Positions 32,150 to 40,721 of a stretch of DNA of 64,000 nucleotides are shown one piece after another (the stretch's first letter is position 1; each line of letters starts with the position of its first letter). This DNA is from Oscillospiraceae bacterium. Its GTDB lineage: Bacteria; Bacillota; Clostridia; Oscillospirales; Ruminococcaceae. The notes beneath the pieces were generated by a model. The model had not been told where the DNA came from and searched no databases. It saw nothing but the letters and a program-made list of their open reading frames with translations. A program made the translations under genes and the position numbers. The stretch spans positions 83,121-147,120 of the forward strand of contig JAHZAU010000004.1 of the NCBI GenBank assembly GCA_019423755.1. Direction: 5' to 3'.

Positions 32150-32992
32150 GTGAGAACCATAGATTATCAATTTGCACGCAACACCATCTACAACACCGAC
32201 TGCGTGGCCGGGATGTCCATCATCCCGGACCATTCGGTCCAGCTGATCCTCTGCGACCTGCCCTACGGCCGCACCGACTGCGCCTGGGACAAGCTGCTCC
32301 CGCTGGACGCCCTGTGGAAGCAGTGGAAGCGCATCCTGGCGCCGGGCGGGGTGGTGGCCCTGACCGCCATCCAACCCTTCACCACCGACCTGATCCAAAG
32401 CAATCGCCCGTGGTTCCGGTACTGCTGGTACTGGCGCAAAAACCACGCCACCGGCTTCACCTACTGCAAGAAGCAGCCCATGCGCTGCATCGAGGACGTG
32501 GCCATCTTTTACCCCAAGCCCCCGGACTTCCACCCGCAGGGCCTGGTGCGCTTGGAGCAGCCGCTTCACCGCCAGGAAAAGCGGCCAAGGACTGGCCAGG
32601 TCTATGACCACGGCCTGGACAAACCCTATGTCCAGGAGTTCACCCACTATCCCACCCACCTGCTGGAGATCCCTTGCCAGCGCGGCCTGCACCCGACCCA
32701 GAAGCCGGTGGAGCTGTTCGCCTACCTGATCCGCAGCTACACCAACCCCGGGGACCTGGTGCTGGATGCCTGCATGGGCAGCGGCACCACGGCGGTGGCC
32801 TGCATCCAGACCGGCCGGGACTATGTGGGCTTTGAGCTGGACGAGGGCTACTGGCAGCTGTGCCAGCAGCGGGTGCAGCAGGAACGAGAGGCCGCCGGCG
32901 GGCAGGCGCGGGTCCTTCCCACCCCCGGGGGAGAAGCGGGTCGGAATGAGGCGCGGAATTTCCCCCGCTCACAGGTAAAAAAACTAGGGTAA
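32150..32992 (+). CDS. Phage DNA methyltransferase (N6-adenine/N4-cytosine type)
   Basis: A 280-residue SAM-dependent methyltransferase. The catalytic motif DLPYGRT (DPPY type) comes first, and the SAM-binding motif DACMGSGTTAVAC comes near the C-terminus with HPTQKPVELFAYLI just before it, the order of the beta group. No restriction gene adjoins it, so it is a solitary phage enzyme, perhaps protecting phage DNA or regulating packaging. GTG 32150 with GGGTGAG context is the best start found; the in-frame ATG at 32102 lies within the terminator. Confidence 0.85.
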   Translation: MRTIDYQFARNTIYNTDCVAGMSIIPDHSVQLILCDLPYGRTDCAWDKLLPLDALWKQWKRILAPGGVVALTAIQPFTTDLIQSNRPWFRYCWYWRKNHATGFTYCKKQPMRCIEDVAIFYPKPPDFHPQGLVRLEQPLHRQEKRPRTGQVYDHGLDKPYVQEFTHYPTHLLEIPCQRGLHPTQKPVELFAYLIRSYTNPGDLVLDACMGSGTTAVACIQTGRDYVGFELDEGYWQLCQQRVQQEREAAGGQARVLPTPGGEAGRNEARNFPRSQVKKLG

Positions 32993-33003
32993 CAAGGTAA
33001 CAA
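32988..33003 (+). repeat. Tandem GGTAACAA repeat upstream of terminase
   Basis: Two adjacent copies of GGTAACAA lie at the end of the methyltransferase gene, and related GTTACATCG/GTAACATCG segments follow at about 33082 and 33105. Their place next to the small-terminase gene suggests packaging-site elements, unproven. Confidence 0.4.
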
Positions 33004-33099
33004 AGCGAAAGGTGGAATTTTTATGCAGCCATTTAGAAGAAGCCGGGTCCTCCGGGAGTGAAATCATAGCCGCAAAAATCGTTACATCGAGGTGAGGAT

Positions 33100-33666
33100 T
33101 TGGGTAACATCGTCAAAACCAAAGTGATCGACGGGAAAACCTGCGTCCCCACCGCCTTTTTGGCCGAGATCTTCGGCGTCACCACCAAGACCCTGGCCAG
33201 CTGGGCCAAGGACGGCTGCCCCAAGGCGGACCGGGGCTGGTGGCCCATCAAAGAGGTCATCGCCTGGCGGTGCGACGGCGCCAGCCCGGGCAAGGACCAG
33301 GACCTTTCCCACCTGAGCCTGCGGGAGCAGAAGATCTACTGGGAAACCGCCCTGAAGAAGGAGCAGACCCACGCCAAAGCCTTCCGCAACGGCGTGGAAC
33401 AGAAGGAATATCTGGAGGTACAGGAGGTGTCGCAGCTGCTCACCGCCTTTTTTGCCGCCTTTAAGCAGGCGGCGCTGGGGCTGCCGCGCAAAATCGGCAT
33501 CCTGGCCGCCCAGTACACCGAACGGGACGAGGCCAAAGCCATCGAGCGGGAGGCCATGGAGGTGATACGTGATGCCCTGCACGAGTGGAGCGCCGGACGT
33601 TTGGCCGGACTGGCTCCGGGAAGCGATGAAGACCCTGAAGCCGCCGGAAGCCATGACGGTGAGTGA
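33100..33666 (+). CDS. Terminase small subunit
   Basis: A 188-residue protein with an N-terminal winged helix-turn-helix of the Nu1/gpNu1 type (TAFLAEIFGVTTKTLASWAKDGCPKADRGWWPIKEVIAWR), a coiled-coil centre and a C-terminal helix. It recognises the packaging site and recruits the large subunit. It starts with TTG 33100 after GAGGTGAGG. The 3' end overlaps the large-subunit gene by about 98 bases, a normal arrangement. Confidence 0.85.
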   Translation: MGNIVKTKVIDGKTCVPTAFLAEIFGVTTKTLASWAKDGCPKADRGWWPIKEVIAWRCDGASPGKDQDLSHLSLREQKIYWETALKKEQTHAKAFRNGVEQKEYLEVQEVSQLLTAFFAAFKQAALGLPRKIGILAAQYTERDEAKAIEREAMEVIRDALHEWSAGRLAGLAPGSDEDPEAAGSHDGE

Positions 33667-35419
33667 ATGGGCGGATAAAAACCGGGTGATCCCGCCGGGG
33701 ACCTCCAACCTGCCGGGCCGGTGGAAAACCAGCCGGACGCCCTATCTGCGGGGCATCATGGACGCCTTCACCGACGATTTGGTGGAGGAGATCGTCTTTG
33801 TCAAGTCCACCCAGGTGGGCGGCACCGAGTGCATCCTCAACATCCTGGGCTACATCCCGGACCAGGACCCGGCGCCCACGCTGGTGATCTATCCGTCGGA
33901 GGACCTGGCGGAGGACATCTCCCGCACCCGCATCGAGCCGATGCTGCTGGCCTGCAAGACCCTGGAGGACCGGTACCTGCCGGCGGAGAGCAACCTGCTG
34001 CTGCGGACCTTCTCGGACATGTACATTGCCCTGAGCGGCGCCAACTCGGCAGCGGCGCTGGCCTCCCGTCCCATCCGCTTCCTGCTGCTGGACGAGGTGG
34101 ACAAGTACCCGCCCCGGGCCGGCGGCGGACGCGAGGCGGACCCCATTTCCCTGGCCCGGGAGCGCACCAACACCTTTTCTTACAACAAGAAGATCTTCCT
34201 CACCTCCACCCCGACCCTGAAGACCGGGGCCATCTGGCGGGAATTTGAGAGCTGCACCCGGCAGCTCTATTTTTATCTGCCCTGTCCCCATTGCGGGGCC
34301 TACCAGCGGCTGCGCTTTGAGCAGGTGCGCTTCCCCAAGGAGGGGGACATCCTGCAGCGCGCCCGGGCGGCCTACTACCAGTGCGAAAACTGCCTGGGCG
34401 CCATTGGAGACGCCCAGAAGGCCGGGATGCTGCAAAAAGGCCGCTGGCAGACCAAGGACGGCCAGCCCCAGGACCCGAAAAAGACCGGTTTTGCCCTCAA
34501 TGCCCTGTATTCGCCCTGGCTGACCTTTGGGGACGTGGCCTACAAGTGGCTGGATGCCCAGGGAGACACCGAAAAGCTGCAGAACGTGGTCAACTCCTGG
34601 TTTGGGGAGCCGTGGGAGAACGTGGGCAGCTCGCCGGGCATCGAAAAGGTGCTGGCCTGCCAGGGGGACACCACCGAAGGGGTTGTGCCCGACTGGGCGC
34701 AGCTGATCACCGCCGGGGTGGATGTGCAGAAGGCCTGCCTGTATTACGTCATCCGGGCCTGGGGAGAGGGGAAACGCTCCCGCCTGGTACACCGCGGGCA
34801 GATCCTGGGGATGAATTTTGCCGCCTTGCTGGAGGTCCTCAACCAGCCCTATCGCAGCCAGCAGGGCCGGGAGTGGTATGTGGACTTTGCCCTCATTGAC
34901 TCCGGCGACCAGACCGAGATGGTCTACGCCTTTTGTTATGTCAACCAGCCGCTGACCTTGCCGGTGAAGGGCTCCTCCCGCCCCATAACTACCGGAGCCA
35001 GATGCCGGAAGTCGCATGTCACCCGGGACAGCAGCGTCGCCCGCGGCATGGACCTGATCATCTGCGACAGCGGCCAGTACAAAGATATGATCTATGCCAG
35101 GATGGGGTCGGAAAGCGGCCCCTGGGAGGTATTCGACGGCATCGACGAGGACTACTGCAAGCAGTTGACCAGCGAGCACAAGGTGTTTGAGCGCAGCAAC
35201 GGCGCCGAGCGGTACGTCTGGAAACCGAAAACGACCCATGCGGACAACCATTACCTGGACTGTGAGGTCTACGCCGCCTGTGCGGCGGAGCTGGACGGAG
35301 CCTTTGCCCTGCTGGAGGAAGACCTCACGCCCCAGGAGCCGCCGCCGGCGCACCCACGGGCCGCCAGCGGGGAGGATTGGGTCGGAGGCTGGGGCGAGGA
35401 AGGAGAGGATTGGGCATGA
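33569..35419 (+). CDS. Terminase large subunit (GpA family)
   Basis: The DNA-packaging motor, 616 residues, of the lambda GpA family (PF05876). It has an adenine-binding start (GRWKTSRTPYLRGIMDAF), a Walker A-like KSTQVGGTE (79-87), a Walker B FLLLDEVDK (171-179) and a TSTP coupling motif. A zinc finger (CPHCG and CENC, about 236-275) follows, then the nuclease domain with DVQK, ALIDSGDQTEMVY and the final DNHYLDCEVYA. GTG 33569/ATG 33572 follows GGAGGTGA. This predicts cos-type packaging. Confidence 0.95.
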   Translation: MMPCTSGAPDVWPDWLREAMKTLKPPEAMTVSEWADKNRVIPPGTSNLPGRWKTSRTPYLRGIMDAFTDDLVEEIVFVKSTQVGGTECILNILGYIPDQDPAPTLVIYPSEDLAEDISRTRIEPMLLACKTLEDRYLPAESNLLLRTFSDMYIALSGANSAAALASRPIRFLLLDEVDKYPPRAGGGREADPISLARERTNTFSYNKKIFLTSTPTLKTGAIWREFESCTRQLYFYLPCPHCGAYQRLRFEQVRFPKEGDILQRARAAYYQCENCLGAIGDAQKAGMLQKGRWQTKDGQPQDPKKTGFALNALYSPWLTFGDVAYKWLDAQGDTEKLQNVVNSWFGEPWENVGSSPGIEKVLACQGDTTEGVVPDWAQLITAGVDVQKACLYYVIRAWGEGKRSRLVHRGQILGMNFAALLEVLNQPYRSQQGREWYVDFALIDSGDQTEMVYAFCYVNQPLTLPVKGSSRPITTGARCRKSHVTRDSSVARGMDLIICDSGQYKDMIYARMGSESGPWEVFDGIDEDYCKQLTSEHKVFERSNGAERYVWKPKTTHADNHYLDCEVYAACAAELDGAFALLEEDLTPQEPPPAHPRAASGEDWVGGWGEEGEDWA

Positions 35420-35619
35420 TGACCCTGGAAGAACAGTACGAACAGCTGACCAAAGCCATCCAGGCCATTGAACAGGGGGCGCAAAGCTACAAGATCGGCA
35501 CCCGGTCGGTGACCAAGGCAAACCTGGCCACCCTGTACCAGCGCCAGAAAGACCTGGAAAGCCAGATCCGCCAGGCAAACGGCGGGAATTTTTATGTGGT
35601 CTCGTTTACCGACCGGTAG
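35416..35619 (+). CDS. gpW-like head-tail connector (DUF6148 type)
   Basis: A 67-residue helical protein (MMTLEEQYEQLTKAIQAIEQGAQSYKIGTRSVTKANLATLYQRQKDLE...). The position between terminase and portal matches lambda gpW, which stabilises DNA in the head. The start overlaps the terminase stop (ATGA). Confidence 0.8.
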   Translation: MMTLEEQYEQLTKAIQAIEQGAQSYKIGTRSVTKANLATLYQRQKDLESQIRQANGGNFYVVSFTDR

Positions 35620-35639
35620 AGACCGAAAGGAGGGGGACC

Positions 35640-37025
35640 ATGTGGCCCTTTGACCGATTCCGCCGGCGCGGCGGATATGACAGCGGCGGATGGCGCCGCG
35701 GCGGCAACAACTGGATACCGGTAGACGGCCGGGCCGAGGAGATCAACAGCATGTCCCGGGATATGCTTCGCAGCCGCGCCCGGGACCTGGAGCGCAACGG
35801 CGACCATGTGGAGGCCATGATCCAGGCCATGCAGCGCAATGTGGTGGGCGGCGGCATCCAGGTCAACCACAACCTGGGGGACGACCTCCTGGAACAGCAG
35901 GCGGAAAGCCTCTGGAAGGGCTGGTGCCACGCCAAAAGCTGCGATGCCCGGGGGGAGCTGTGCTTCCACGAGATTCAGAGCATGGCGGTGCGCCGGATGC
36001 TGGTGGACGGCGGCCTGCTGATCGTGCGGGTGACGCCCCGGCAGCAGCAGGGGTTTTCCCGGGTACCGCTGCAGCTGCAGCTGCGGGAGGTGGACGAGCT
36101 TTGCACCAGCATCACCTTCTGCGGCGGAAACAAGGTGGTGGGCGGCGTAGAGCTGGACGGCGCTGGCCGCCCGGTGGCCTATCACTTCCTGGAATACGGC
36201 CTCTTTGGAGAGAGCGGCCGCTCCCAGCGGGTGCCGGCGGACCGGGTCATCTACCTGCACAAGAGCAAGCGCCCCTGCGAGGTGCGGGAGGTGTCGCTGC
36301 TTGCCAACATCATCGGCCGCCTGCGGGATCTCAACCAGTACCTGAACGCCATTTCCGTCAAGGAGCGGATGCTGGCCTGCATCGGCATCGTCCTGAAAAA
36401 AGCAAGCCAGCTCGGGGGCTTTGGCCGGAACGCCGCCCGGGACCCGGACACCGGCGCTGTGGAGCGCAAGATGTCCCCCGGCATGATCCTGGAGACCGAC
36501 CCGGGCGATGGGGTGGAGGTGGTCAACCCCACCGGCCAGGCCGTCAACGCCAAGGAGATGGTCAGCACCCTGCTGCGCTCCTCTTCTTCGGCCATGGGCC
36601 TGTCCTACGAGGTGGTGTCCCGGGATATGAGCCAGTCCAACTACTCCAGCGCCCGCCAAAACCTGCTGGAGGACCGGGAGACCTACCGGGAATGGCAGCA
36701 TTATCTCATGGAGCACCTGTGCCTGACGGTGTACCAGTGGTTCCTGGACAGCTGCGTAGTGGCCAATCTGCTGCCCATCCCGGACTATTTCACCCGGCGG
36801 AGCTGGTACCTGTCCCAGGTGAGCTTCTTGGCCAAGGGGGTCAGCTGGATCGACCCGGTCAAGGAGGTCAATGCCAACAAGATCGCGCTGCAGACCGGCC
36901 AGACCACCCTGCAGGAGATCGCCGCCGAGCGGGGAAAGGACTGGCGGGAGATCCTCAAGCAGCGCAAAAAGGAGCAGGATTTTGTAAAACAGATCGGATT
37001 GGAGGACGAAAACAATGGCAACTAA
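35640..37025 (+). CDS. Portal protein (lambda family)
   Basis: This 461-residue portal protein (PF05136) forms the dodecameric DNA gate. Its recognisable parts are the start with SMSRDMLRSRARDLERNGDHVEAMI, the ALQRNVVGGGIQV-like region, and the later SSSAMGLSYEVVSRDMSQSNYSSARQNLLEDRE block that is diagnostic of the family. AAAGGAGGGGG precedes ATG 35640. It overlaps the next gene by 11 bases. Confidence 0.95.
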   Translation: MWPFDRFRRRGGYDSGGWRRGGNNWIPVDGRAEEINSMSRDMLRSRARDLERNGDHVEAMIQAMQRNVVGGGIQVNHNLGDDLLEQQAESLWKGWCHAKSCDARGELCFHEIQSMAVRRMLVDGGLLIVRVTPRQQQGFSRVPLQLQLREVDELCTSITFCGGNKVVGGVELDGAGRPVAYHFLEYGLFGESGRSQRVPADRVIYLHKSKRPCEVREVSLLANIIGRLRDLNQYLNAISVKERMLACIGIVLKKASQLGGFGRNAARDPDTGAVERKMSPGMILETDPGDGVEVVNPTGQAVNAKEMVSTLLRSSSSAMGLSYEVVSRDMSQSNYSSARQNLLEDRETYREWQHYLMEHLCLTVYQWFLDSCVVANLLPIPDYFTRRSWYLSQVSFLAKGVSWIDPVKEVNANKIALQTGQTTLQEIAAERGKDWREILKQRKKEQDFVKQIGLEDENNGN

Positions 37026-38928
37026 CAAGACCATCCACAATGCGGGGTATTTCCGCACCGGAGAGCTGCAGATCCGGGAAGTCTCCCAGGAGGACCGGAC
37101 GGTGGAGCTGTCCTTTTCCTCCGAGCAGGGGGTCAGTCGCTGGTTTGGCACCGAGTATCTCTGCCACGACCCCGGCTGCATGGTGCTGGACACCATCACC
37201 GGCGTGGGCTCGGTGCTGTTTCACCATGGCCGTGACCCCGTTTACGGCAGCCTGCCGGTAGCGGTCCTGGAGGAAGTATGGGTGGACGAGGCGGAGCGCC
37301 GGGGCAAGGCCCGCATCCGCTTTGATACCGACGAAAAAAGCGAGCTCATCTTCCAAAAGGTCAAGGGAGGCAGCATCAAAGGCATCTCGGTGGGCTATAC
37401 CATCGACGCATACGAGGAAGTAAAGGCCGGGAGGACGTCCAGCAACGGGCGTTTTTCCGGCCCTTGCTATGTGGCGACCCGTTGGACGCCACGGGAAATA
37501 TCCATCGAACCGGTGCCTGCAGATGATTCTGTGGGCATCCGCAGAAGCAACGAAAACGAAGGAGAGATCACAATGGCAGAAAATCAGACCCCGACCCCCC
37601 AGCGTACCCAGGACCCGGCCCCGGCTCCTGCCCCGGCCCAGAGCGCGGAGCAGGCACGCCAGGAAGAACGCGCCCGCATTATGGAGATCCAGTCCATGGC
37701 CCGGGACTTTGACCTGGACCTGAACCAGGCGGTGGAATCCGGCGCATCGGTGGAGCAGGTGCGGCAGCAGGTGCTGACCCAGCTGCGCCAGTCCCAGCAG
37801 CCGCTGTCCGCCCGCCAGGTGGTGGTGGAGACCGACGAGGAGGACAAGTACCGCGCCGCTGCCCGTGACGGCCTGCTGCAGCGTATGGGCTACCAGGTCC
37901 AGGAGCCGGCCCCCGGCGCCGACCAGTTCCGCGGCATGAGCCTGCAGCAGCTGATGATGGAGTGCGCCCAGCGCAGCGGCGAGAAGAACGTCTACCGCAT
38001 GGACATGGACACCCTGTGGCGCACCACCCTGAATCAGACCCGCGGCCAGTATGCGGATTCCAGCGCCTTTTTGTCCGTCGTCAATTCTACCCTCCACGCG
38101 GTAGTCAGACAGGCCTATCGAACCGCCCCTACCACCTTCCAGCACTGGACGTCCGTCGGCTCCAACAGCGACTTCAAACCCACCAAGCGCTACCGCCTGG
38201 CGGCCTCCGGTGAGATGCACGAGGTAGCGGAAAACGGCGAGTTTAAGACCGTCCAGGGCAAAGATGAGGGCGTGGACACCTCCCTGAAAACCTACGGTAA
38301 AAAGTTTGGCTTCTCCCGCCAGACCATCATCAACGACAATCTGGGCACCGTGGCCAAGATGATCACCGCCCAGGTGCGCTCCAACCAGCGTTTCATCAAC
38401 CGCCAGGTATACGGGCTGCTGATCAAAAACCCCACCATGCAGGACAACAAGAAGCTCTTTGACGCGGCCCACAACAACCTGATGACCGGCGCCGCCCTGT
38501 CGGTGGATACCCTCAACGAGTTCATCGTCAAGATGGCGCAGCAGAAGGGCCTGGACAAGAAGGACACCCTGGCCATCCGCCCGGCGTTCCTGCTGGTCCC
38601 CATGGAGCTGGAGATGGCAGCCTCCCGCCTGTTGGAGTCGGCCGCCGACCCGTCCGGCAACAACAGCGGCATCCTCAACCCCATGCGCAACAAGTTCCAG
38701 CTGATCTCCGACCCGGAGCTGAGCCTGGCCAGCCCGGATGGCTACTATGCAGTGGCTGACCCCAACGACGCCGACGGCATCGAGGTCACCTACCTCAACG
38801 GCAAGCGAGAGCCCACCTTGGAAAGCACCGTGGCCTGGGACGTCCTGGGCGTGGAGTACCGCATGTATCTGGATGTGGGCTTCAACCTGCTGGACTACCG
38901 CGGCCTGGCCCACAACCCCGGCAAATAA
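37015..38928 (+). CDS. Prohead protease-major capsid protein fusion
   Basis: The 637-residue protein joins two functions. Residues 1 to about 180 form a prohead protease (S78-like): SVLFHHGRDPVYGSLP holds the catalytic His, and GGSIKGISVGY holds the catalytic Ser. Residues about 190-275 are an Ala/Gln/Pro-rich scaffold-like linker (AENQTPTPQRTQDPAPAPAP then coiled coil). Residues about 290-637 are a Mu gpT-like major capsid protein (SSAFLSVVNSTLHAVV, KFGFSRQTIINDNLGT, final YRMYLDVGFNLLDYRGLAHN). The capsid part is presumably released by self-cleavage in the prohead. Confidence 0.9.
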   Translation: MATNKTIHNAGYFRTGELQIREVSQEDRTVELSFSSEQGVSRWFGTEYLCHDPGCMVLDTITGVGSVLFHHGRDPVYGSLPVAVLEEVWVDEAERRGKARIRFDTDEKSELIFQKVKGGSIKGISVGYTIDAYEEVKAGRTSSNGRFSGPCYVATRWTPREISIEPVPADDSVGIRRSNENEGEITMAENQTPTPQRTQDPAPAPAPAQSAEQARQEERARIMEIQSMARDFDLDLNQAVESGASVEQVRQQVLTQLRQSQQPLSARQVVVETDEEDKYRAAARDGLLQRMGYQVQEPAPGADQFRGMSLQQLMMECAQRSGEKNVYRMDMDTLWRTTLNQTRGQYADSSAFLSVVNSTLHAVVRQAYRTAPTTFQHWTSVGSNSDFKPTKRYRLAASGEMHEVAENGEFKTVQGKDEGVDTSLKTYGKKFGFSRQTIINDNLGTVAKMITAQVRSNQRFINRQVYGLLIKNPTMQDNKKLFDAAHNNLMTGAALSVDTLNEFIVKMAQQKGLDKKDTLAIRPAFLLVPMELEMAASRLLESAADPSGNNSGILNPMRNKFQLISDPELSLASPDGYYAVADPNDADGIEVTYLNGKREPTLESTVAWDVLGVEYRMYLDVGFNLLDYRGLAHNPGK

Positions 38929-38991
38929 TCAACCCAAGGAAAGGCTGGGCGGCGGCAAGGACCCCGCCCGGCCGGAAAGGAAGGAAACACA

Positions 38992-39321
38992 ATGGCAACC
39001 TACATCCAAAAGGGAAATCGCATCGACTACCAGAACGAAGGGGAGACCCCCATCCTGTCCGGCGACGTGGTGGCCTTTGGTACCACCCGCATCGGCGTAG
39101 CGGAGGCGGTGATCCTGCCCGGCGAGATGGGCAGCGTCGCCCTCACCGGCGTTTTTGAGCTTCCGGCGGACAACAGCCAGGAGATGGCGGTGGGCACCCA
39201 GGTATATTGGGTCACCGCCCAGAAAAAGGTGAGCACCACCCAGGAGGGCAACGTGCCTGCCGGCATGGCGGTGAAAAAGAAAGCCTCCTCCGGCACCACT
39301 GCCCTGGTGCGTCTGGGATAG
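38992..39321 (+). CDS. Capsid decoration/cement protein (DUF2190)
   Basis: A 109-residue beta-rich protein with DUF2190 features: MATYIQKGNRIDYQNEGETPILSGDVV, then GVAEAVILPGEMGSVALTGVFELP and a C-terminal VPAGMAVKKK. It stabilises the capsid shell. It follows the capsid gene after 63 bases with GGAAAGGAAGG. Confidence 0.88.
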   Translation: MATYIQKGNRIDYQNEGETPILSGDVVAFGTTRIGVAEAVILPGEMGSVALTGVFELPADNSQEMAVGTQVYWVTAQKKVSTTQEGNVPAGMAVKKKASSGTTALVRLG

Positions 39322-39323
39322 CC

Positions 39324-39641
39324 ATGAGCGCGTTTCAAGATATGATCCTCTCGGACATCGAGACGGTTTTCTTCAACCTGGACGAGCTGGCCGGGACCCA
39401 CCGGGTCAACGGCCGGTCCATCCCGGTGATCATCGACCAGGAGCGCCTGGAAGAGATGAAAGCAAAACCCAAGTATGCCGACGGATACAACACCGCCACC
39501 AACCTGATCTACGTCAAGGCTGCTGACCTGCCGGGGAAACCCGCCCAGGGCTCCCACCTGGAGCTGGACGGGAAGATCTACCGGGTGCAGAGCGTCTCCG
39601 GCGAGGACGTCTGGGAGATCACCCTGGAGGCCAACCGATGA
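39324..39641 (+). CDS. Head-tail joining protein (gpFII/stopper-like)
   Basis: A 105-residue protein in the head-completion position. The C-terminal half (LIYVKAADLPGKPAQGSHLELDGKIYRVQSVSGEDVWEITLEANR) matches the Gifsy/lambda FII-type 'ATP-binding sugar transporter-like' head-tail joining family. It begins two bases after the previous stop and overlaps the next gene by four. Confidence 0.75.
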   Translation: MSAFQDMILSDIETVFFNLDELAGTHRVNGRSIPVIIDQERLEEMKAKPKYADGYNTATNLIYVKAADLPGKPAQGSHLELDGKIYRVQSVSGEDVWEITLEANR

Positions 39642-40258
39642 GCAAAGAACCTGCGCTGCAGATGAACATCTCCGTCCCAGACCTGGCCGAGGTACAGGCC
39701 CAGATGGGAACGATGAAAAGCCAGGCCCCGACGGTGGTCCAGCGGGCCATCAACAACACCATCAAGCAGGTCAGCCGTGACGTGGGGAAGCAGGCAAAGC
39801 AGAAGTACATCGTCAGCCAGCCAGAGGTGCGAAAAACATTGCAGATAACCAAGGCCACGCGGCGCAATCTCACCGGCGTGGTATCGTCCAGCGATGAGAA
39901 GAAGCCCCGCCTGTATGGTTTCCGGGTGTTGCCCAAAGAGGTCATAACCCAGCCCGAGGCCAAGCCGGAAGCGTATGCTGCCCGCATCAAAAAGCGGGTG
40001 AAGGAAAAGGAGCTCAAGGGCAACAGCGGCCGCTCCAAGGCATTCGTAGCCAAAATGAAGGGTCACATTGGCGTTTTTGAACGCATGAAAGGGGTAAAGA
40101 CCAGCAGCGGCGAGGAAAAACTGGCCGAGCTGTACGGCATGAGTATTCCGGACATGGTTGGAAACCGGGAAGTTGCCTTTGAGATCCAAAGAAACGGGCA
40201 GAACCTCCTGGAAGACGAGATCCGAAAACAGATTAGGCGGGTGATGGGACTGAAATGA
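39638..40258 (+). CDS. Minor tail protein Z-like (GPZ)
   Basis: A 206-residue basic protein of the prophage minor tail protein Z type (PF06763-like): PTVVQRAINNTIKQVSRDVGKQAKQKYIVSQPEVRKTLQITKATRRNLTG is characteristic. It is thought to act in head-tail completion. It overlaps neighbours by four bases on each side. Confidence 0.75.
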   Translation: MSKEPALQMNISVPDLAEVQAQMGTMKSQAPTVVQRAINNTIKQVSRDVGKQAKQKYIVSQPEVRKTLQITKATRRNLTGVVSSSDEKKPRLYGFRVLPKEVITQPEAKPEAYAARIKKRVKEKELKGNSGRSKAFVAKMKGHIGVFERMKGVKTSSGEEKLAELYGMSIPDMVGNREVAFEIQRNGQNLLEDEIRKQIRRVMGLK

Positions 40259-40704
40259 CGCTATATCAACTGCAAAAATCCCTGAAAAAGAGGGTGGAAC
40301 AGGCGGCAGAAAAGGCAGCCTTTCCCGGCCTGCAGGTCTTCATCCGCAACCTGCCGCCGCTGGAGTACGAGGGGGAAGCGGAAACCCGTGTGCCGTGCTG
40401 CGTAGTCAGTTTGGGAGACGGGGAGGATGCCCAGGGGCAAAGCAAGGTCATGGCGCTTTTGACTCTGGGGGCCAAGGACGACGGCCACGACCTGCGTGGA
40501 TACGAGCAAATTTGCCACCTGCTGGAGATCCTGCGCCTGGACCTGGCGGAGGACCCGCTGCTGGACGGCTGCTTTGAGATCCAGCAGCCCATCAACTTTA
40601 CCCTGTCGGAGGATGAAGAAAAAACATACCCCTTCTTTTTTGGGGCGGTTTGGTTTGACGTGACCATCCCGGCACCCCAGCGGGGATACAACGATTTGAT
40701 TTAA
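40255..40704 (+). CDS. Tail completion/terminator-type protein
   Basis: A 149-residue protein located between the Z-like gene and the sheath. VPCCVVSLGDGEDAQGQSKVMALLTLGAKDDG and the helix with YEQICHLLEILRLDLAEDPLL match the general tail-terminator pattern of strands plus a long helix. It is assigned by position and pattern. Confidence 0.65.
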   Translation: MTLYQLQKSLKKRVEQAAEKAAFPGLQVFIRNLPPLEYEGEAETRVPCCVVSLGDGEDAQGQSKVMALLTLGAKDDGHDLRGYEQICHLLEILRLDLAEDPLLDGCFEIQQPINFTLSEDEEKTYPFFFGAVWFDVTIPAPQRGYNDLI

Positions 40705-40721
40705 CAAGGAGCTGATACATT

